A DNA stretch of 64,000 nt, from NCBI RefSeq assembly GCF_006442795.2, contig NZ_CP083956.1:5185501-5249500 (forward strand), written 5' to 3'. Position numbers and translations under genes: made by a program. Position 1 is the first letter of the stretch, and each line of letters begins with the position of its first letter. Positions 24,054 to 33,051 of this stretch are shown piece after piece. This DNA is from Mesorhizobium sp. B1-1-8 (GTDB taxonomy: Bacteria > Pseudomonadota > Alphaproteobacteria > Rhizobiales > Rhizobiaceae). The notes beneath the pieces are model-generated. The model was not told where the DNA came from and did no database searches. It saw nothing but the letters and a program-made list of their open reading frames with translations.

Positions 24054-26606
24054 TCAAAACACGTCGCGACGCGGATTGGCTTGCTCCCAGACCGCCCTGG
24101 CCGTCTTGACCAGTTGGTCGTCCACCGAACCGCCCGACGGAATTTTCGACTTGAGCTCGCCGCGCAGCTGCTTCAGCGCCGCCGTTTTCGCCGTCGCTCC
24201 GAATTTTGCCAGCGTGCTGCGTGCATCCGGCAGTTCGTTGCGCAGATCGAGCGCGGCCGCCAAGGCGAGATAACGCACGGCTGCGGCCCGATCGGCCTTG
24301 TCGCCCTTCTGCATCTCCATGGCCGCGCGGTCATACGCGCCGGATTGGTCGCCGCGCGCTGTCGCCAGTTCGAACAGCCTTTGCGCTTCATCGAGGTTCT
24401 GCTCGACGCCGACGCCGTCGCGATACATGCGCCCAAGACTGGCCGGGGCGTAGGGCTGGCCGAGGTCGATAGCCTTCTGGAAGAGCGCTACCGACTGCTT
24501 CGGATCCTTTTCGACGCCCTGGCCGCTGAGATAATTGCGACCGAGAAGGTTCATCGAGTACATGTCCTGCCGCTCGACGCCCGCCTTCAGAAAGGCAACG
24601 GCGCGAGCAGGATCGGCGGGCACGCCGTTGCGGCCCTCGGTGAAGATCGCGGCAAGATCGTTCATGGCATAGGTGTGCCCCATCGCCGCCGCCTTGAGCA
24701 GCAGGTCCAACCCCTTGCCGGTGTCGCGCTCGACGCCGTAGCCGTTGAACAAGGCACGGCCCCATGACGTCATCCCGTAGGGATCGCCCTTGTCGGACGC
24801 CGCCGCGTAGAAGGTGTTGGCCTGCTTGCGGTTGACGGGCATTCCCGTTCCCGTCGCGTTGAGGTAGCCGAGCTCAAAGACGGCACGGACGTGCCCCTTG
24901 TCGGCAGCCTCCTGGATCGCCTTCTTCGCCTCCTCGACCTTGCCGACCGCGAGCAGCGCCCGACCGAGCTGGTAGCGAAAGCGGGCGACGTCCGGATAGG
25001 CCTTCACCGCCGCCCGGCAGACGTCCACGGCGTTGCTGCTGATTTCGTTCGGCAGCAGGCCTGGCACAACGCCTTGCAAGTCGAGAGGCTCGCCGGCCTC
25101 CCTGTCGCAGGGCTCGACGCTTGGCGACAGCTTCATCGTCGCCGGCTTGGACGACGCGTTGTCGGCCCTGATTTCGAAGCCGACTATCAGTGGCTTGACG
25201 GCGCCTATCTGGGGTTCGTAGCGCAGATGGTCGACTTCGTCGGCCATCAGGCTCGAGTCCGGCGACAGCGTCCGGTCCGGCAGCGACAGCGTTCCCGTCG
25301 CCGGATAGCTCGCGAGCTTCAGGCTGACGGCGGGATCCTTGGTCGGGAAATCGAGCTTCAGCGGCACCGGGCCGACGCCGACCGGGACGCTGATGTCGCG
25401 GTTCTCGATCGCCTCGGCGGCGCCGGTGATGTGGATGCCGCGCTCCAGCACCTGTTGCTTCTGCTCGGCTTCGAGCGAGGCGACGATCTTTTCGCCCTCG
25501 GCGCCCTGGCCGCTCTTGACGCGGAACACCATGATGCCCTGGGATTCGCCGCCCCAGTCGTCACGGGCGGCATAGGCCAGCATGTCGACTTCTTCCTGCG
25601 CGCCAGCCCCCTTGGGCACGTCCATCTTCAGGCGCGGCAGGTCCTTGCCCTCGATCGGCTCACCCACTTCGACAGGCTTGCCGTCGAGCATCAGGCGCCC
25701 GAGCGCCGGCGGCCTTTCGACGCTTATGGTGATTGCCCCGCCACCGACGTCGACCGGTTCCGGCAGATCGAGCGCCACGGGACCGACGCCCGACGGCACG
25801 ACTTTCTCCAGCACCGGCGGCAGCGAGGGCCGGCTGTCGCGGCGCATTAGCACCACGTCATCGATCAGCGAGGAATTCTCCCAGGGAACCTGCTTGCCAT
25901 CGGTGGCCTGGACGACGTCGCGGCGCACCGCGGACATGACGGTACGGATCTCCTGGTTCGGCGCCAGCGCGCGGCGGGAAAAAGCGGATGAGAACGGGCT
26001 GGCGTCGCCGGCGCCGTCATAGGCGACCGCTCCCGGCTCGGTGGCGAAGGCAATCAGCGTGTTCAGCGAGCTTTTGACCTGCGCAAGACCGCCCGTGTTG
26101 CCGGCCGTGATCAGCTGGTCCTTCAGCCAATAGTCCTTGCGCGGAAACGGATTGTTGCGGCAGGCGTCGAGGATGATCACCTGTATCTTCGATTTCGAGC
26201 GCAGCTGCTCGAGCACGTCATCGAGCTTGACTGCCTGGACCTCGATGTCGGCCGCACCTTTTAGCGAGGCGTCGACTGGGATCAGGAAATTCTCGCCGCC
26301 GATCTGAAAGCCGTGGCCCGAATAATAGACGACCGCCAGGTCGGCGCCGTCGGCCGCCGCAAGATAATTGCGGAACTGCTTCTCGAATTGCAGTTTGGTA
26401 AGATCCCTGGCGACGAACACCTCGAACCCGGCCGCCTTGAACGTGGTCGCCACGTCCGCGGCATCCTTGTCGGGATTCTTCAGCACCGGGAATTCGCGAT
26501 AGTCGGAATTGCCGATCACAAAGGCGACCCTTCGATCGGCGCGAGCCTCGAACGTCGTGAGGCTCACGAGGATCAAGGCTGCAAGGAACACGCAGCATCG
26601 CAGCAT
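24054..26606 (-). CDS. Secreted caspase-family (C14) peptidase with Sel1-like repeats
   Basis: An 850-residue exported protein. A signal peptide (about 1-23) precedes a caspase p20-like domain (about 25-240): RVAFVIGNSDYREFPVLKNP, catalytic His98 in YYSGHG and catalytic Cys149 in DACRNNP. The middle (about 280-520) is beta-rich with repeated VGPVALDLP/VGPVPLKLD elements. The C-terminal part (about 540-800) has Sel1/TPR-type repeats (ARFRYQLGRALLAVGKVEEAKKAI, AAMGHTYAMNDLAAIF, DLGQPYAPASLGRMYRDGVGVEQNLDEAQRLF). Bacterial caspase homologues cut after Lys/Arg or Asp and act in stress or defence; here it is periplasmic and next to T6SS genes. Both catalytic residues are intact. Confidence 0.88.
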   Translation of the reverse strand: MLRCCVFLAALILVSLTTFEARADRRVAFVIGNSDYREFPVLKNPDKDAADVATTFKAAGFEVFVARDLTKLQFEKQFRNYLAAADGADLAVVYYSGHGFQIGGENFLIPVDASLKGAADIEVQAVKLDDVLEQLRSKSKIQVIILDACRNNPFPRKDYWLKDQLITAGNTGGLAQVKSSLNTLIAFATEPGAVAYDGAGDASPFSSAFSRRALAPNQEIRTVMSAVRRDVVQATDGKQVPWENSSLIDDVVLMRRDSRPSLPPVLEKVVPSGVGPVALDLPEPVDVGGGAITISVERPPALGRLMLDGKPVEVGEPIEGKDLPRLKMDVPKGAGAQEEVDMLAYAARDDWGGESQGIMVFRVKSGQGAEGEKIVASLEAEQKQQVLERGIHITGAAEAIENRDISVPVGVGPVPLKLDFPTKDPAVSLKLASYPATGTLSLPDRTLSPDSSLMADEVDHLRYEPQIGAVKPLIVGFEIRADNASSKPATMKLSPSVEPCDREAGEPLDLQGVVPGLLPNEISSNAVDVCRAAVKAYPDVARFRYQLGRALLAVGKVEEAKKAIQEAADKGHVRAVFELGYLNATGTGMPVNRKQANTFYAAASDKGDPYGMTSWGRALFNGYGVERDTGKGLDLLLKAAAMGHTYAMNDLAAIFTEGRNGVPADPARAVAFLKAGVERQDMYSMNLLGRNYLSGQGVEKDPKQSVALFQKAIDLGQPYAPASLGRMYRDGVGVEQNLDEAQRLFELATARGDQSGAYDRAAMEMQKGDKADRAAAVRYLALAAALDLRNELPDARSTLAKFGATAKTAALKQLRGELKSKIPSGGSVDDQLVKTARAVWEQANPRRDVF

Positions 26607-26872
26607 GGCAAATCCTTAACTGCTATGACCTGACGGCCACAAGAACGCAGCTTGCGACGCCGAGGTCTGTTAAAGAGTTCACAGTCTGCCGAGACAAGAG
26701 CAGGGCAAATGCATAACGACGGCGGCCATGCCCCTCATCCAATCAGGTTCTAAAATACTCCAGAGCCAAAGGCGCCGCAATGATCAACGGTGCCTGACCG
26801 GATGCGCTGTGCCTTCGACCTGCGGCTGGAGGCACATTTCCAGGACATCCATCATCGGATAGATGCAGGGAC
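26607..26872. promoter_or_regulatory. Divergent region between caspase and lyase genes
   Basis: This 266-base region must hold promoters for both genes. No clear operator or coding sequence is visible; AGGGAC just before 26873 is the ribosome-binding site of the lyase gene. Confidence 0.35.
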
Positions 26873-28369
26873 ATGACAGCCAGGGTAATCGTCCTCGACG
26901 CCAAATCGCTCGGCACGGCGGATGTCGCCGAGATCGCGCGGCGCAATGCCCGCCTCGTGCTCGGCGAGGAGGCCTTGCGCCGCATCCGCGTCAGCCGCGC
27001 CGTCATCGAGCACCTGACCCAGCTCGGCAAGCCGCTCTACGGTGTCACCACCGGCCTTGGCGCGTGCGTGGACACTCCGCTCGCCGAAGCCGACCTGATC
27101 GCCTTCCAGCACAGCGTGCCGCTCAGCCACAGCATGGGCGCGGGTCCGGCGCTGCCGACGGAGGCGGTGCGGGCGCTGATGGCCGCGCGCATCTCGGGCA
27201 TGGTTGCCGGCGGCACCGGCACCTCCGAAGGCGTGGTGATGGGCCTGGTTGCGGCGCTGAATGCCGGCGTACATCCGGTGATCCCCAGTTGGGGATCGAT
27301 CGGGGCGGCGGACCTTGCGCCTCTCGGCCATCTGGCGCGGGCGCTGCGCGGCGATGGCGAGGCTGAATTCCAGGGCCGGATCATGCCGTCCGCCGAGGCG
27401 CTCCGGCTTGCCGGGCTCGAGCCGCTCGACCTGCGCGAGAAGGATGGCCACGCCATCATCGTCGCCAACAGCCTTACGACCGGAACGGCTTGTTTGTGCC
27501 TCGAGGACGTCGCCTGCCTGATCGACTGGTCGCTGGCCGCGATTGCCCTTAATTACGAAGCGTTCCGCTCTTCCCTCCATGCCATCGATGAAGATGCTCT
27601 GTCGGCGCGGCCGGCCTTCGGCCAATGCGAGATCGGCGCCCGGCTGAGGGCGGAGCTCGCAGGAAGTGGATTGTGGAAGGAAAACTCGGCGCGCCGCCTC
27701 CAGGATCCGCTCAGCTATCGCTGCGCGCCGCAGGTGATGGGCGGTCTGCTTCATGCGTTCGACCAGGCCAAGATGGCGACGGAGATTGAGCTTGCCCATT
27801 CGGGCGACAACCCGGTGATCCTGGCGGCGGCCGGACGGGTCGTCTCGAACGGCAATTTCGACCTCACGGCGCTGGCGCTGGCCTGGGAACAGCTCGGCCA
27901 GGCGCTCGCCCATTGCGCGGTCGGCAGCGCAAACCGCTCGATGAAGCTGATGTCGCCGACGGTGGCGGGACTGCCGCGTTTCCTGTCGGCCAGGGGCGGC
28001 AGCCGCCAGGGCTATGCGGAGTTGCAGAAACCGCTTGCGGCACTGGAAGCCGAGATCCGGCATCTGGCCAATCCGATGTCGCTCAGCCCGCTGGCCGTTT
28101 CGGACGGCATCGAGGACCAGTCGTCGATGGCGCCGCGGGTGGTTGCCAAGACCGCCGCGATCATCGAGCGGCTGCGCTACCTCGTCGCGATGGAGCTGAT
28201 CTTCGCGGCGACGGGGGTGGAGTTGCGCGGCGTCGTCGACAGCATGGGCGAAGGGCCGCAACGCAGCTATGCCGCCGTGCGCGCGCTTGTCGAACCGCTC
28301 GACGACGACCGCGAAATGAGCACGGACATGACCCGGATTGCGCGCATGGTGGCGGGGCCGCGGCTTTAA
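26873..28369 (+). CDS. HAL/PAL-family aromatic amino acid lyase homologue with disrupted MIO motif
   Basis: A 498-residue protein of normal family length, alignable throughout: LYGVTTGLG with Tyr56, LSHSMGAG, GTGTSEGVVMGLVAALN, QDPLSYRCAPQVMG, HSGDNPVI and SNGNFDLTALALAWEQLGQAL. Active members carry Ala-Ser-Gly in GSxGASGDLAPL, which self-cyclises to the electrophilic MIO cofactor. Here residues 141-150 read GSIGAADLAP: one residue shorter and without the Ser-Gly pair. MIO formation as known therefore looks impossible, so it may use other chemistry or be non-catalytic. It stands alone with no hut genes nearby. Annotation as histidine ammonia-lyase would be unsafe. Confidence 0.85.
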   Translation: MTARVIVLDAKSLGTADVAEIARRNARLVLGEEALRRIRVSRAVIEHLTQLGKPLYGVTTGLGACVDTPLAEADLIAFQHSVPLSHSMGAGPALPTEAVRALMAARISGMVAGGTGTSEGVVMGLVAALNAGVHPVIPSWGSIGAADLAPLGHLARALRGDGEAEFQGRIMPSAEALRLAGLEPLDLREKDGHAIIVANSLTTGTACLCLEDVACLIDWSLAAIALNYEAFRSSLHAIDEDALSARPAFGQCEIGARLRAELAGSGLWKENSARRLQDPLSYRCAPQVMGGLLHAFDQAKMATEIELAHSGDNPVILAAAGRVVSNGNFDLTALALAWEQLGQALAHCAVGSANRSMKLMSPTVAGLPRFLSARGGSRQGYAELQKPLAALEAEIRHLANPMSLSPLAVSDGIEDQSSMAPRVVAKTAAIIERLRYLVAMELIFAATGVELRGVVDSMGEGPQRSYAAVRALVEPLDDDREMSTDMTRIARMVAGPRL

Positions 28370-28485
28370 GCCAGCGCCTGTTCGCCATTCGTCGCTGCGG
28401 GACGGTTCATGCTATCTGTCGACGGTGGAATGCACCGCCATGCGGGCGCGGGTTCTGGCCTTCGCCGCGCAGCATCTTGGCGGCG

Positions 28486-29562
28486 TCAGTTGATCCGGCT
28501 GCCGGCCTCGTCGAACAGGTGAGCCTGGCCGGGATCGAACACGAGGGACACCGTGTCGCCGGCGGCGATGGCTTGTTGGCCTTCCAGCGTCAGCAGCAGG
28601 CGCTGGTCGCCCTCGGCGACGGTATGGACGATGGTTTCGGAGCCGAGCGCCTCGACCAGGGTGACTTTCGCCGGGATCGCGCCGTCGCCGGCGGCGCCCA
28701 ATTTGATGTGCTGCGGACGGATGCCGAGCGTCAATTGCTGACCGGCCCTGGCCGAGGTCTCGGGTATGTCGATCCCCAGCCGGTGCCCGCCGGCCAGTGT
28801 CAATCCCGCCTCGCCTGTCGCGCCTCCGGTGACGGCGAGAAAATTCATGCGCGGCGCGCCGATGAAGCCGGCGACAAAACGGTTCGCCGGCTTGTTGTAG
28901 AGATCGAGCGGGCTGCCGACCTGCTCGATGCGGCCAGACCGCAGCACGACGATGCGGTGCGCCAGCGTCATCGCCTCGACCTGGTCGTGGGTGACATAGA
29001 CCATGGTGACGCCAAGCCGCGCATGCAGCGCTGCCAGTTCGGCGCGCGTCGAGATGCGCAATTCCGCGTCGAGGTTGGACAGCGGCTCGTCGAGCAGGAA
29101 GGCGGTCGGGTTGCGGACGATGGCGCGGCCGATGGCGACGCGCTGGCGCTGGCCGCCGGACAACTGGCCGGGGCGCCGCTCCAGCAGGGCGCCGATCTCC
29201 AGCATGCGCGCCGCCTCGGCGATGCGCTTGTCTATCTCGGCGCGCGGCATCCTGGCGTTCTCGAGGCCGAAGGCGAGGTTCTGGCGCACGCTCATATGCG
29301 GATAGAGCGCGTAGGACTGGAACACCATGGCCAGGCCGCGGTCGGCCGCCGGCACCGTGTTGACCAGCCTGCCGTCGATGCGAATCTCGCCCGAGGTCGG
29401 CCGGTCGAGCCCGGCGATCTGGCGCAGCAAGGTCGACTTGCCGCAGCCGGACGGCCCGACGAAAACCATCAGCTCGCCATCGACGATGTCGAGATCGATG
29501 TCCTTCAGCACATCGACCTTGCCGTAGGACTTGCAGAGATTGTTGAGGACGATCCGGCTCAA
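28486..29562 (-). CDS. Sugar ABC transporter ATPase (UgpC/MsmK/MalK type)
   Basis: A 358-residue ATPase: Walker A GPSGCGKST (about 36-44), signature LSGGQRQRVAIGRA, Walker B AFLLDEPLSNLD, and the H-loop VTHDQVEA. The C-terminal part is the TOBE/MalK regulatory domain (LGIRPQHI). This is the energising subunit of the carbohydrate importer encoded just upstream, with a 9-base gap to the permease. UgpC/MsmK ATPases often serve several importers. It is the last gene of the minus-strand uronide operon. Confidence 0.93.
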   Translation of the reverse strand: MSRIVLNNLCKSYGKVDVLKDIDLDIVDGELMVFVGPSGCGKSTLLRQIAGLDRPTSGEIRIDGRLVNTVPAADRGLAMVFQSYALYPHMSVRQNLAFGLENARMPRAEIDKRIAEAARMLEIGALLERRPGQLSGGQRQRVAIGRAIVRNPTAFLLDEPLSNLDAELRISTRAELAALHARLGVTMVYVTHDQVEAMTLAHRIVVLRSGRIEQVGSPLDLYNKPANRFVAGFIGAPRMNFLAVTGGATGEAGLTLAGGHRLGIDIPETSARAGQQLTLGIRPQHIKLGAAGDGAIPAKVTLVEALGSETIVHTVAEGDQRLLLTLEGQQAIAAGDTVSLVFDPGQAHLFDEAGSRIN

Positions 29563-29571
29563 GCCGCTCTC

Positions 29572-30624
29572 CTATTTCAGGCCGGTGCCGGCGATGCCGG
29601 CGGTGATGAAACGCTGCAGGAAGACGAACACCAGCACCACCGGGATCATCGTCACCACGGTCATGGCGAGGATGAAATGCCACTGCACGTTGAGCTCGCC
29701 CGAATAGATGTTGAGGCCGACCTGCAGCGTGTAAAGCTCCTTGCGGCTGAGCGCGATCAGCGGCCAGAGGAAGTCGTTCCAGCGCCACACCACCGAGAAG
29801 ATGCCGAGCACGGCGAGCGCGGGCGCCGCCAGCGGCAGCACGATACGCCAGTAGATCTGCCACTCCGAGGCCTTGTCCATACGGGCGGCGTCGATCAGCT
29901 CGTCGGGAATGGTGAGCATATATTGCCTGAGCAGGAACACGCCGGTCGGCGTCGCCACGGTGGGCAGGATGACGCCCCACAGATTGTTGACCAGCCCGAG
30001 CGCGCTGATGATCGAATAGAGCGGCACCATGATGACCCCGAGCGGCACCATCAGCGTGGCGAGGATCAGCATCATGATCATCGACTGGCCGCGGAACTGG
30101 TATTTCGACAGCGCAAACGCCGCCATCGAATTGACCACCAGCGTGATCAGCGTCGCCATGGTGGTGACGAACACCGAGTTCCACAGATAGCGCAGGAAGT
30201 CGAAGTGGATGAACGGCTCGGTGTAATTGGAGGCGGCGAAGGCGATTTTCTGCAGCGGCGCCCGCTTGGCGATATCGACCTTGACGATGGTCTTGGGGTC
30301 GGCCGGATCGATCATCTGGGCGACGAGGCCGATGCGGCGGACCTCGGCCAGAGCCTTCGTAGAGCCGTCCGGCAGCGTCACGGTGAACAGCGGCAGCGGC
30401 TTGTCGTGACCCTCGACCATCACCTGTTGGGTGACATAGGGCAACAATGACGGCGGAAACTCGGCCAGGGCCGCGGGCGTCTTGAACGACGACAGGGTCA
30501 GCCACACGGCGGGACCGAACATCAGGATGACGCCGCCGATCAGCCAGACCCAGGTGACGACGTCGGTCCAGTGCCAGCCTGCGCCGCCGCGCCGCCGCAG
30601 AAGAAAGGCGGAGACCGTAGCCAT
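29572..30624 (-). CDS. Sugar ABC transporter permease (MalG type)
   Basis: A 350-residue inner-membrane permease. The first membrane segment is at about 25-45; a large periplasmic loop of about 110 residues (including TVTLPDGSTKALAEVRRIG) separates it from the other five. The EAA-type coupling motif appears as ELIDAARMDKASEWQIYWRIVLPL. The ATG at 30624 overlaps the MalF-type stop (TGATG). With the MalF-type partner it forms the membrane channel for an oligosaccharide, probably a uronide given the neighbours. Confidence 0.92.
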   Translation of the reverse strand: MATVSAFLLRRRGGAGWHWTDVVTWVWLIGGVILMFGPAVWLTLSSFKTPAALAEFPPSLLPYVTQQVMVEGHDKPLPLFTVTLPDGSTKALAEVRRIGLVAQMIDPADPKTIVKVDIAKRAPLQKIAFAASNYTEPFIHFDFLRYLWNSVFVTTMATLITLVVNSMAAFALSKYQFRGQSMIMMLILATLMVPLGVIMVPLYSIISALGLVNNLWGVILPTVATPTGVFLLRQYMLTIPDELIDAARMDKASEWQIYWRIVLPLAAPALAVLGIFSVVWRWNDFLWPLIALSRKELYTLQVGLNIYSGELNVQWHFILAMTVVTMIPVVLVFVFLQRFITAGIAGTGLK

Positions 30625-31652
30625 CAGCGCTTTCCCCTTTTCTCGCTGGAGCGCGAAGCGGCAAGCTGCATCAGCGTCAGCACGACCAGCACGACGCCCA
30701 TCAGGATGGAGGCGGCGGCGGCAAGGCCGGGATTGCGCAATTGCGAGGCGAAGCCGGTCTCGAAAATATACTGGATCATGTAGAGGGTGGACGTGCCCGG
30801 GCCGCCGCCGGTCAGTACATAGACCTCGTCGAAGACCTGGACGGAGCGGATCAGCGCCAGCACCAGCACGACCAGGAGGTTGGGCATCAGCAGCGGCAGC
30901 GTGATGCGCCAGAAGACGCGCGCCGGCCGCGTGCCGTCCATCTCGGCCGCCTCGTAGATATCGCGCGGGATCGCCTGCAGGCCGGCCAGCAGGATCAGCG
31001 CATAGAAGCCGACATGCGCCCAGATCGAAACGCCGACGGCGGCGACGAAGGCCCAGAAGCGGTCGGTCAGCCAGGTGTGAGGGTCGGCGCCCGCCGTCTC
31101 GAAGAGCAGCAGGTTGAGCAGGCCCTGCCGCTGCAGGATCCAGCGCCAGATCAGGCCGGTGACGACGGGCGACAACAGCACCGGGAAGAAGAAGACGGCG
31201 CGCCAGAAACTGCGCCCGCGCATGTCGCGGTTGAGCACCAGCGCCGTGGTCAGCGCCACGACCAGGAGCAGCGGCACCTGGACGACGACGAAGACGCCGG
31301 TGTTGCGCACCGCGATCCAGAACTTGTCCTCGACGCAGCTGTTCGGATCGAGGTAGCTGGCGCAAGTCAAAAGCCGCTGGTACTGCTCGCCACCGACGAA
31401 GGAGCGGCCGTCGAGGAAGATCGCGGTGCCGCCGGTCATCGAGTAGACGAAGTTGATGACCAGCGGCAACAGCACGAAGATCGAGAAGATCGCCATATTC
31501 GGCAGCAGGAAGAAGCTTGCCATTCCGGTCAGGCCGGTGGCCTTCTGTAGCGCGCGCAGCGGCGCGTCGACGACGCCCATGGCAAGCCGCACCGGCACGA
31601 ACAGCGCGCCGGCGAGCGTTGGCGACGCGGTTGCGGGCATCTCAGCAGCCAA
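30624..31652 (-). CDS. Sugar ABC transporter permease (MalF type)
   Basis: A 342-residue permease with six or seven membrane segments (for example FFLLPNMAIFSIFVLLPLVINFVY and ALILLAGLQAIP) and the coupling motif DIYEAAEMDGTRPARVFWRITLPL. I chose TTG at 31652 because GGAG lies 7 bases upstream; the ATG at 31640 is a fallback. A periplasmic loop near residue 90-110 has two cysteines (TCASYLDPNSCVEDK), an unusual possible disulphide. It overlaps the MalG-type gene by one base and follows the binding-protein gene by 20 bases. Confidence 0.92.
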   Translation of the reverse strand: MAAEMPATASPTLAGALFVPVRLAMGVVDAPLRALQKATGLTGMASFFLLPNMAIFSIFVLLPLVINFVYSMTGGTAIFLDGRSFVGGEQYQRLLTCASYLDPNSCVEDKFWIAVRNTGVFVVVQVPLLLVVALTTALVLNRDMRGRSFWRAVFFFPVLLSPVVTGLIWRWILQRQGLLNLLLFETAGADPHTWLTDRFWAFVAAVGVSIWAHVGFYALILLAGLQAIPRDIYEAAEMDGTRPARVFWRITLPLLMPNLLVVLVLALIRSVQVFDEVYVLTGGGPGTSTLYMIQYIFETGFASQLRNPGLAAAASILMGVVLVVLTLMQLAASRSSEKRGKR

Positions 31653-31672
31653 GGCTTTTCTCCGCCTCAGCG

Positions 31673-32935
31673 CTACTGCGCCTGCTTCACCTTGTCGGCG
31701 ACGTCCTGGTCGATGCGTTTATAGGCCTCATCGAGGGAAAGCTCGCCGGCGACTGCCTGGCCGACACGGCCGACCAGCGCGCTGTAATAGGCGTCGGACC
31801 ATTTCCAGCCCGGCAGCTTCAGCGCCGCCGGCGACGTCGTGGTGGACGCCGCGACGAAAGCGTTGAGCGCCGCCTTGACCTGCGCGTTATCCGACTTGAA
31901 GTCGAGGCCCTTGGCGATGACGGCCTTGTTCGACGGCAGGAACAGCGTGCGTTCGGCGAATTCCTTGGCGATCGGCTCGCTGGCCAGGTAATCCATAACG
32001 CGGCCGACATCCTTGGGGTTCTTGGTGTATTTCACCGCCACCAGGCCGGCGCCGCCGGGCATGCCGGTGCAGGCGGCCGTGCCGCAAGGACTGCCTGTCG
32101 CCACCCAGTCGAAATTGTCGCCGATCTTGGTGGCGAAGTTGGGCACCTGCCATGAGCCGGAATAGTAGTAGACCAGCTGGCCGTTGATGAAATCGTCGGC
32201 GGCGGCGCGATAGGTGGTGCCGGCGGCCGACACCCAGACATCCTTCTCGGCCGTGCCATTGGAGTTCCAGCCAACGAAGCGCGAGATGAAGTCCTTCGAC
32301 CCCTGGTCGACCGGCGCCGGCATGCCGTCGGCGCCGATGTAGTTGGCGCCATAGGAAAGGTTCGGCCCGGTGAGCCGATGGCCGGAACGGTCAAGCGCCA
32401 GCGCGTAAGGGACCTTCTGGCTGTCGGCGACCTTCTTTGCCGCCGCCGCCCAGTCGTCCCAGGTCGCCTTGGCGTCGGGGATCGGCACGCCGGCCTGGTC
32501 GAACAAAGTCTTGTTGGCGAAGCCGCCGGTCAGGGTGATCTGCGTCATGAAGCCGGTGATGACCTTCGAGCCGTCCGCCCGCATCCAGTCGGCCTGGTCG
32601 CCGTAATTGTCCTGCCAGTATTTCGGGTCCTTGATGTAGGGCGTCAGGTCGAGCCAATGCTGCGCCTGCGCCTTGAGGTTGGTGACGCGGGCGATGTCCG
32701 GTCCGTTGCCGGCCGCAAGCTGCACCGGCAGCTGCTCCTGGATGTTGGCGTAGGAGACGTTGTCGATCGTCACCTTGACGTCGGGATTTTCCTTCATGAA
32801 CCTGTCGATCAGGTCCTTCAGCACCTCGCCCTCGACGCCGTCGGAATACCACATGATGCGGACGTCGCCGGCGAAGGCCGTCGTGGTCAGCAGCGTTGAG
32901 AGAAGAGCTGCCAAGAGCAGTTTGGTTCTGGTCAT
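31673..32935 (-). CDS. Sugar ABC transporter substrate-binding protein
   Basis: A 420-residue periplasmic binding protein of the bacterial extracellular solute-binding family 1. The signal peptide is MTRTKLLLAALLSTLLTTTAFA, cleaved before GDVRIMWYSD. The core has the expected features (RFMKENPDVKVTI, QLAAGNGPDIARV, GSWQVPNFATKIGDNFDW). Start at 32935 follows a strong GGAGG site. Given GH105 and KduI in the same operon, the ligand is probably an unsaturated uronide oligosaccharide. A 116-base gap separates it from the 841-residue gene, so it may also have its own promoter. Confidence 0.93.
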   Translation of the reverse strand: MTRTKLLLAALLSTLLTTTAFAGDVRIMWYSDGVEGEVLKDLIDRFMKENPDVKVTIDNVSYANIQEQLPVQLAAGNGPDIARVTNLKAQAQHWLDLTPYIKDPKYWQDNYGDQADWMRADGSKVITGFMTQITLTGGFANKTLFDQAGVPIPDAKATWDDWAAAAKKVADSQKVPYALALDRSGHRLTGPNLSYGANYIGADGMPAPVDQGSKDFISRFVGWNSNGTAEKDVWVSAAGTTYRAAADDFINGQLVYYYSGSWQVPNFATKIGDNFDWVATGSPCGTAACTGMPGGAGLVAVKYTKNPKDVGRVMDYLASEPIAKEFAERTLFLPSNKAVIAKGLDFKSDNAQVKAALNAFVAASTTTSPAALKLPGWKWSDAYYSALVGRVGQAVAGELSLDEAYKRIDQDVADKVKQAQ

Positions 32936-33051
32936 CGTTTCCTCCACGATGGACGGTCATCCGTCCGGTTGATTGTCGCGGCCGGCGATCTCTTGTCGGA
33001 TCGTCACGGCCAGGCCTGCCAATGTTTTCATCTGCCAAATGTCTTTGTCTG

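Noticed and set aside
27913..30450. 845-codon open frame over the end of the lyase gene and antisense to the ABC genes
   Set aside because: It crosses two convergent, well-supported genes and its translation is low-complexity His/Asp/Gly/Arg sequence.
28412..30664. 750-codon minus-strand frame in the region of the MalG- and MalK-type genes
   Set aside because: It is the wrong frame across two clear transporter genes; translation is Arg-rich with no motif.
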